From the NCBI RefSeq assembly GCF_001425235.1, contig NZ_LMEA01000011.1:62001-126000 (forward strand): a stretch of DNA of 64,000 nucleotides. Direction: 5' to 3'. The position numbers and the translations under genes were made by a program. This DNA is from Devosia sp. Root413D1 (GTDB lineage: Bacteria; Pseudomonadota; Alphaproteobacteria; Rhizobiales; Devosiaceae). Below the pieces are notes generated by a model, which worked only from the letters and a program-made list of their open reading frames with translations, searched no databases and was not told the DNA's origin. Below are positions 61,845 to 64,000 of this stretch, piece after piece; position 1 is the first letter of the stretch; every line of letters begins with the position of its first letter.

Positions 61845-63098
61845 ATGTCCGATACATCGCCGACCACGCGGGACCTCTCCCGCGTTGAATTCATTATCCT
61901 TGTTGCAGGGCTGATGGCGCTCAACGCGCTGGCCATCGACGTCATGCTGCCGGCGCTGCCCTATATGGGCGAAGCATTCGGCATCAGCCACGAGAACGAG
62001 CGGCAGTTCGTCGTCGGCGTCTACATGTTCGGCTTCGGCATTGCCCAGCTCGCCTTCGGCCCACTCACCGACCGCTTCGGCCGCCGCGGCCCGCTGCTGG
62101 TCGGCCTCGCCATCTACCTGATCTGCGCCTTTGCCGCGACCTTCGCCCCCACTTTCGGGGCGCTGCTGGCGCTGCGCTTCGTCCAGGGCATGGGCGCTGC
62201 CGGCACCCGCGTCATCGCCACGGCCGTGGTGCGCGACAAGTTCTCCGGCCGCGAGATGGCCGAGATCATGTCGCTGACCTTCATGGTGTTCATGGCCATC
62301 CCGATCCTTGCGCCGGGCATCGGGCAACTGATCCTCCTGGCCGGCCCCTGGCAGTATATCTTCCTGTTCATGGGCGGCCTCGCGACGGCGATCAGCCTCT
62401 GGGCCTTCTTCCGCCTGCCCGAGACCATGCACCCCGAATACCGGCGCCCGCTCAGCTTCGGCTCGATCGTCGACGGTTTCCGCATCGTCGTCACCAACCG
62501 GGTGGCGCTGTTCTATGGCCTCGCCGGCACCTTCCTGTTCGGCGCCATGTTCGGCTTCATCTCAGCGAGCCAGCAGATCTTCGTCGAGATCTATGGCCTC
62601 GGGCCGTACTTCCCGGTGGCCTTTGCCGCCATGGCCGGCACCATCGCCGTCGCCCAGTTCATCAACTCGCGCGTCGTACGCCGCTTCGGCATGCGCCGCC
62701 TCAGCCACACCGCGGCGCTGGTCTATCTCGGCACCGCCGCCATCCTGGTGGCCGTGGCGCTGATGGGCCCGGTGCCGTTCCCGGTATTTTTCGGGTTGCT
62801 GATGGTGATCCAGTTCTTCTTCGGCTGGGCCGCGTCGAACATGAACTCGCTGTCGATGGAGCCGCTCGGCAACGTCGCCGGCACCGCCGCCTCGGTCTTC
62901 GGTTTCACCCAGACGGTCGGCGGCGCCTTGATCGGCACCTATATCGGCCAGCATTTCAACGGCACGATCGTCCCCAACGCGCTCGGCTACGCCACCATGG
63001 GCGCCCTGGTGCTGGTCTCAATCCTCATCGCCGAGAAGGGCAAGCTGTTCGGCGTCAGCCCGCAATACGAGACGCATCACGACGACGGCGGGCACTAG
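61845..63098 (+). CDS. MFS multidrug exporter, Bcr/CflA type
   Basis: A 417-residue exporter of the Bcr/CflA subfamily. Signatures are ALNALAIDVMLPALPYMGEA in helix 1, GPLTDRFGRRGPLLVGLAIY after helix 2, and RFVQGMGAAGTRVIATAVVR in helix 4, followed by motif C PILAPGIGQLILL. Such proteins expel bicyclomycin, chloramphenicol or sulfonamides in other species. A histidine/aspartate-rich tail (THHDDGGH) could bind metal. No regulator is adjacent. Confidence 0.93.
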   Translation: MSDTSPTTRDLSRVEFIILVAGLMALNALAIDVMLPALPYMGEAFGISHENERQFVVGVYMFGFGIAQLAFGPLTDRFGRRGPLLVGLAIYLICAFAATFAPTFGALLALRFVQGMGAAGTRVIATAVVRDKFSGREMAEIMSLTFMVFMAIPILAPGIGQLILLAGPWQYIFLFMGGLATAISLWAFFRLPETMHPEYRRPLSFGSIVDGFRIVVTNRVALFYGLAGTFLFGAMFGFISASQQIFVEIYGLGPYFPVAFAAMAGTIAVAQFINSRVVRRFGMRRLSHTAALVYLGTAAILVAVALMGPVPFPVFFGLLMVIQFFFGWAASNMNSLSMEPLGNVAGTAASVFGFTQTVGGALIGTYIGQHFNGTIVPNALGYATMGALVLVSILIAEKGKLFGVSPQYETHHDDGGH

Positions 63099-63140
63099 TC
63101 TAGCGCTTTCTGCCGAGCTGTCTGCACAAGCCTTGCGCTC

Positions 63141-63160
63141 CCCTCCCCTTGCGAGGAGGG
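63141..63160. repeat. short C/G hairpin between convergent genes
   Basis: CCCTCC and GGAGGG with an eight-base loop lie in the 81-bp space between the exporter and the methyltransferase gene. The C-rich arms resemble the units of the repeats at 56729 and 57809; it may be a decayed single copy or a weak terminator. Confidence 0.4.
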
Positions 63161-63179
63161 AATCAAAACTGGCCTGCAC

Positions 63180-63899
63180 TCAGCCGTTCTTACGCCCCAC
63201 GAAGATGGTCCAGCCGAGCATCGGCCGAATGATCCGCTGGTAGTGCATCCAGTCGTCGCGGCTCTTCTGCAGCACCTCGGCGTGGTCCCGGTGGTTCGGG
63301 TTGTCGCGCGCCCACATCAGCGTCGCGTGCCGCTGGTGGCTCTGGTAGCGCTCGTAGTCGGCGTCCGACGCGCTGATCGTTGCTGAGACCTCGGCGCCGT
63401 GGCGCTCCATCACCCCCATCATGCTGACCGTGTCGGGCGGCAGGATATCGCCCTTCGGCACCGCCGGTGGATGCCTGAGGACGGTCGTTCCGAGCACCAG
63501 CGACCCACCGGGTTTCGCGGCGGTGGCCATCCATTCGAGCGCCGACGGCACGTCGCCGAGCGAGGCTGCCGCGCCGAGGCAAAGCACCACGTCGTAGGAC
63601 GCCGGCTCTATCTTGAAACCCTTCACCGACGCATTGTGGAAGGTCAGCTGGCCGCGGGCCGGGGTCTTCCGGCGCGCCGCTTCAAGAAACCGCGCGTTGA
63701 TGTCGATGCCGACGCCCTGGATGGCGAATTTCTCCGCCCAGTGCCGCATCAGCCAGGCCTTGCCGCAGCCCATGTCGAGGACACTCATCCCATCGCGGAT
63801 GGAACAGTAATCGTCGAGCAGCCGCAGCTTCCGATCGGTAATCGGGTTCTGGATTTCGACTTCGCGATCGGCGATCGCCCAGTAGTTCAGCTGGTCCAA
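63180..63899 (-). CDS. class I SAM-dependent methyltransferase
   Basis: A 239-residue methyltransferase. The SAM-binding motif I is MSVLDMGCGKAWLMRHWAEK, motif II holds GVGIDINARFLEAAR, and later segments are DVVLCLGAAASLGDV and AKPGGSLVLGTTVL. The acceptor is unknown; the fold resembles ubiquinone/tocopherol-type small-molecule enzymes. The start is TTG at 63899, seven bases after GGAG. Upstream on the minus strand, TATAGT at about 63934 may be a -10 box. The last 100 bases of the window contain no other gene. Confidence 0.9.
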   Translation of the reverse strand: MDQLNYWAIADREVEIQNPITDRKLRLLDDYCSIRDGMSVLDMGCGKAWLMRHWAEKFAIQGVGIDINARFLEAARRKTPARGQLTFHNASVKGFKIEPASYDVVLCLGAAASLGDVPSALEWMATAAKPGGSLVLGTTVLRHPPAVPKGDILPPDTVSMMGVMERHGAEVSATISASDADYERYQSHQRHATLMWARDNPNHRDHAEVLQKSRDDWMHYQRIIRPMLGWTIFVGRKNG

Positions 63900-64000
63900 A
63901 CCGCGTCTCCCCTCGACGGATCAGACCCTCACTATAGCGTAAACACCTCTGAGCGCAGTAAATTCCAGGTATCGCGATCACTCGCAATTAGTAGCCCACC

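Overview
The window is GC-rich (64 of every 100 bases or so in the gene-dense parts) and almost fully coding, with alphaproteobacterial hallmarks: a DUF1476/ATP synthase zeta-type inhibitor, an NDUFS6-like zinc-finger protein, DUF3126, a DUF1304 protein, a purC-purS-purQ-purL cluster leading to bolA and grxD, and a bacterial transglutaminase-like cysteine peptidase next to PilZ genes. This fits the Hyphomicrobiales, plausibly a Devosia-like organism; the genus is inference and was not tested by any search.

Layout. 0-5 kb: tail of a TPR protein, a PilZ protein, two paralogous small secreted cysteine proteins around a cupin gene, and thrS. 5-13 kb: YidD, an IscU-like scaffold, folE, an AraC/GyrI-type regulator, hisI, slyX, a rhomboid protease, a PAS_5 protein, a double-PilZ protein and a LapG-like peptidase. 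13-24 kb: DUF3126, cysE, hydrolases, an FAD monooxygenase, a TetA-like exporter, the gluconate/pentose phosphate group gnd-gluconate 5-dehydrogenase-gntK, an O6-alkylguanine repair enzyme, and a TetR/DHFR-like divergent pair with a clear operator. 24-27 kb: stress proteins (DUF1304, CsbD) and a TipA-type MerR regulator with a 19-bp-spacer promoter.

26.9-30.7 kb is the most unusual part: a TPR/TolB-like protein with an AT-richer 5' half, then a 31-codon basic peptide gene whose ribosome binding site is folded into a hairpin, then a YcaO gene and a TfuA gene in tight translational coupling, ending at a tRNA-Leu(UAA). I read this as a compact, probably undescribed RiPP (YcaO-TfuA, likely thioamidation) operon. 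A degenerate copy of the tRNA 3' end lies at the far side of the segment.

30.8-46 kb: a lone GT11 fucosyltransferase, a VOC protein, a frameshifted gene behind gpt, a CinA-type molybdopterin-binding protein, map, radC, a drug exporter with a divergent LysR regulator, a CelD-type acyltransferase, ccdA, an orphan iron-siderophore binding protein, rpe, purB and small enzymes. 46-60 kb: the purine cluster purC-purS-purQ-purL, broken up by two 27-residue paralogous membrane peptides, an acyltransferase, a secreted glycine-linker/beta-trefoil protein, two Pr6Pr membrane proteins and a CHAD/CYTH pair; then msrA, bolA, a DUF559 endonuclease-like gene carried between inverted palindromic repeats, a HAD hydrolase and grxD. 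60-64 kb: two MFS transporters and a methyltransferase.

Housekeeping genes (thrS, folE, hisI, cysE, gnd, rpe, purB/C/S/Q/L, map, radC) dominate. The accessory interest lies in the YcaO-TfuA operon, the paired micro-proteins, the repeat-borne DUF559 cassette and the frameshifted gene.
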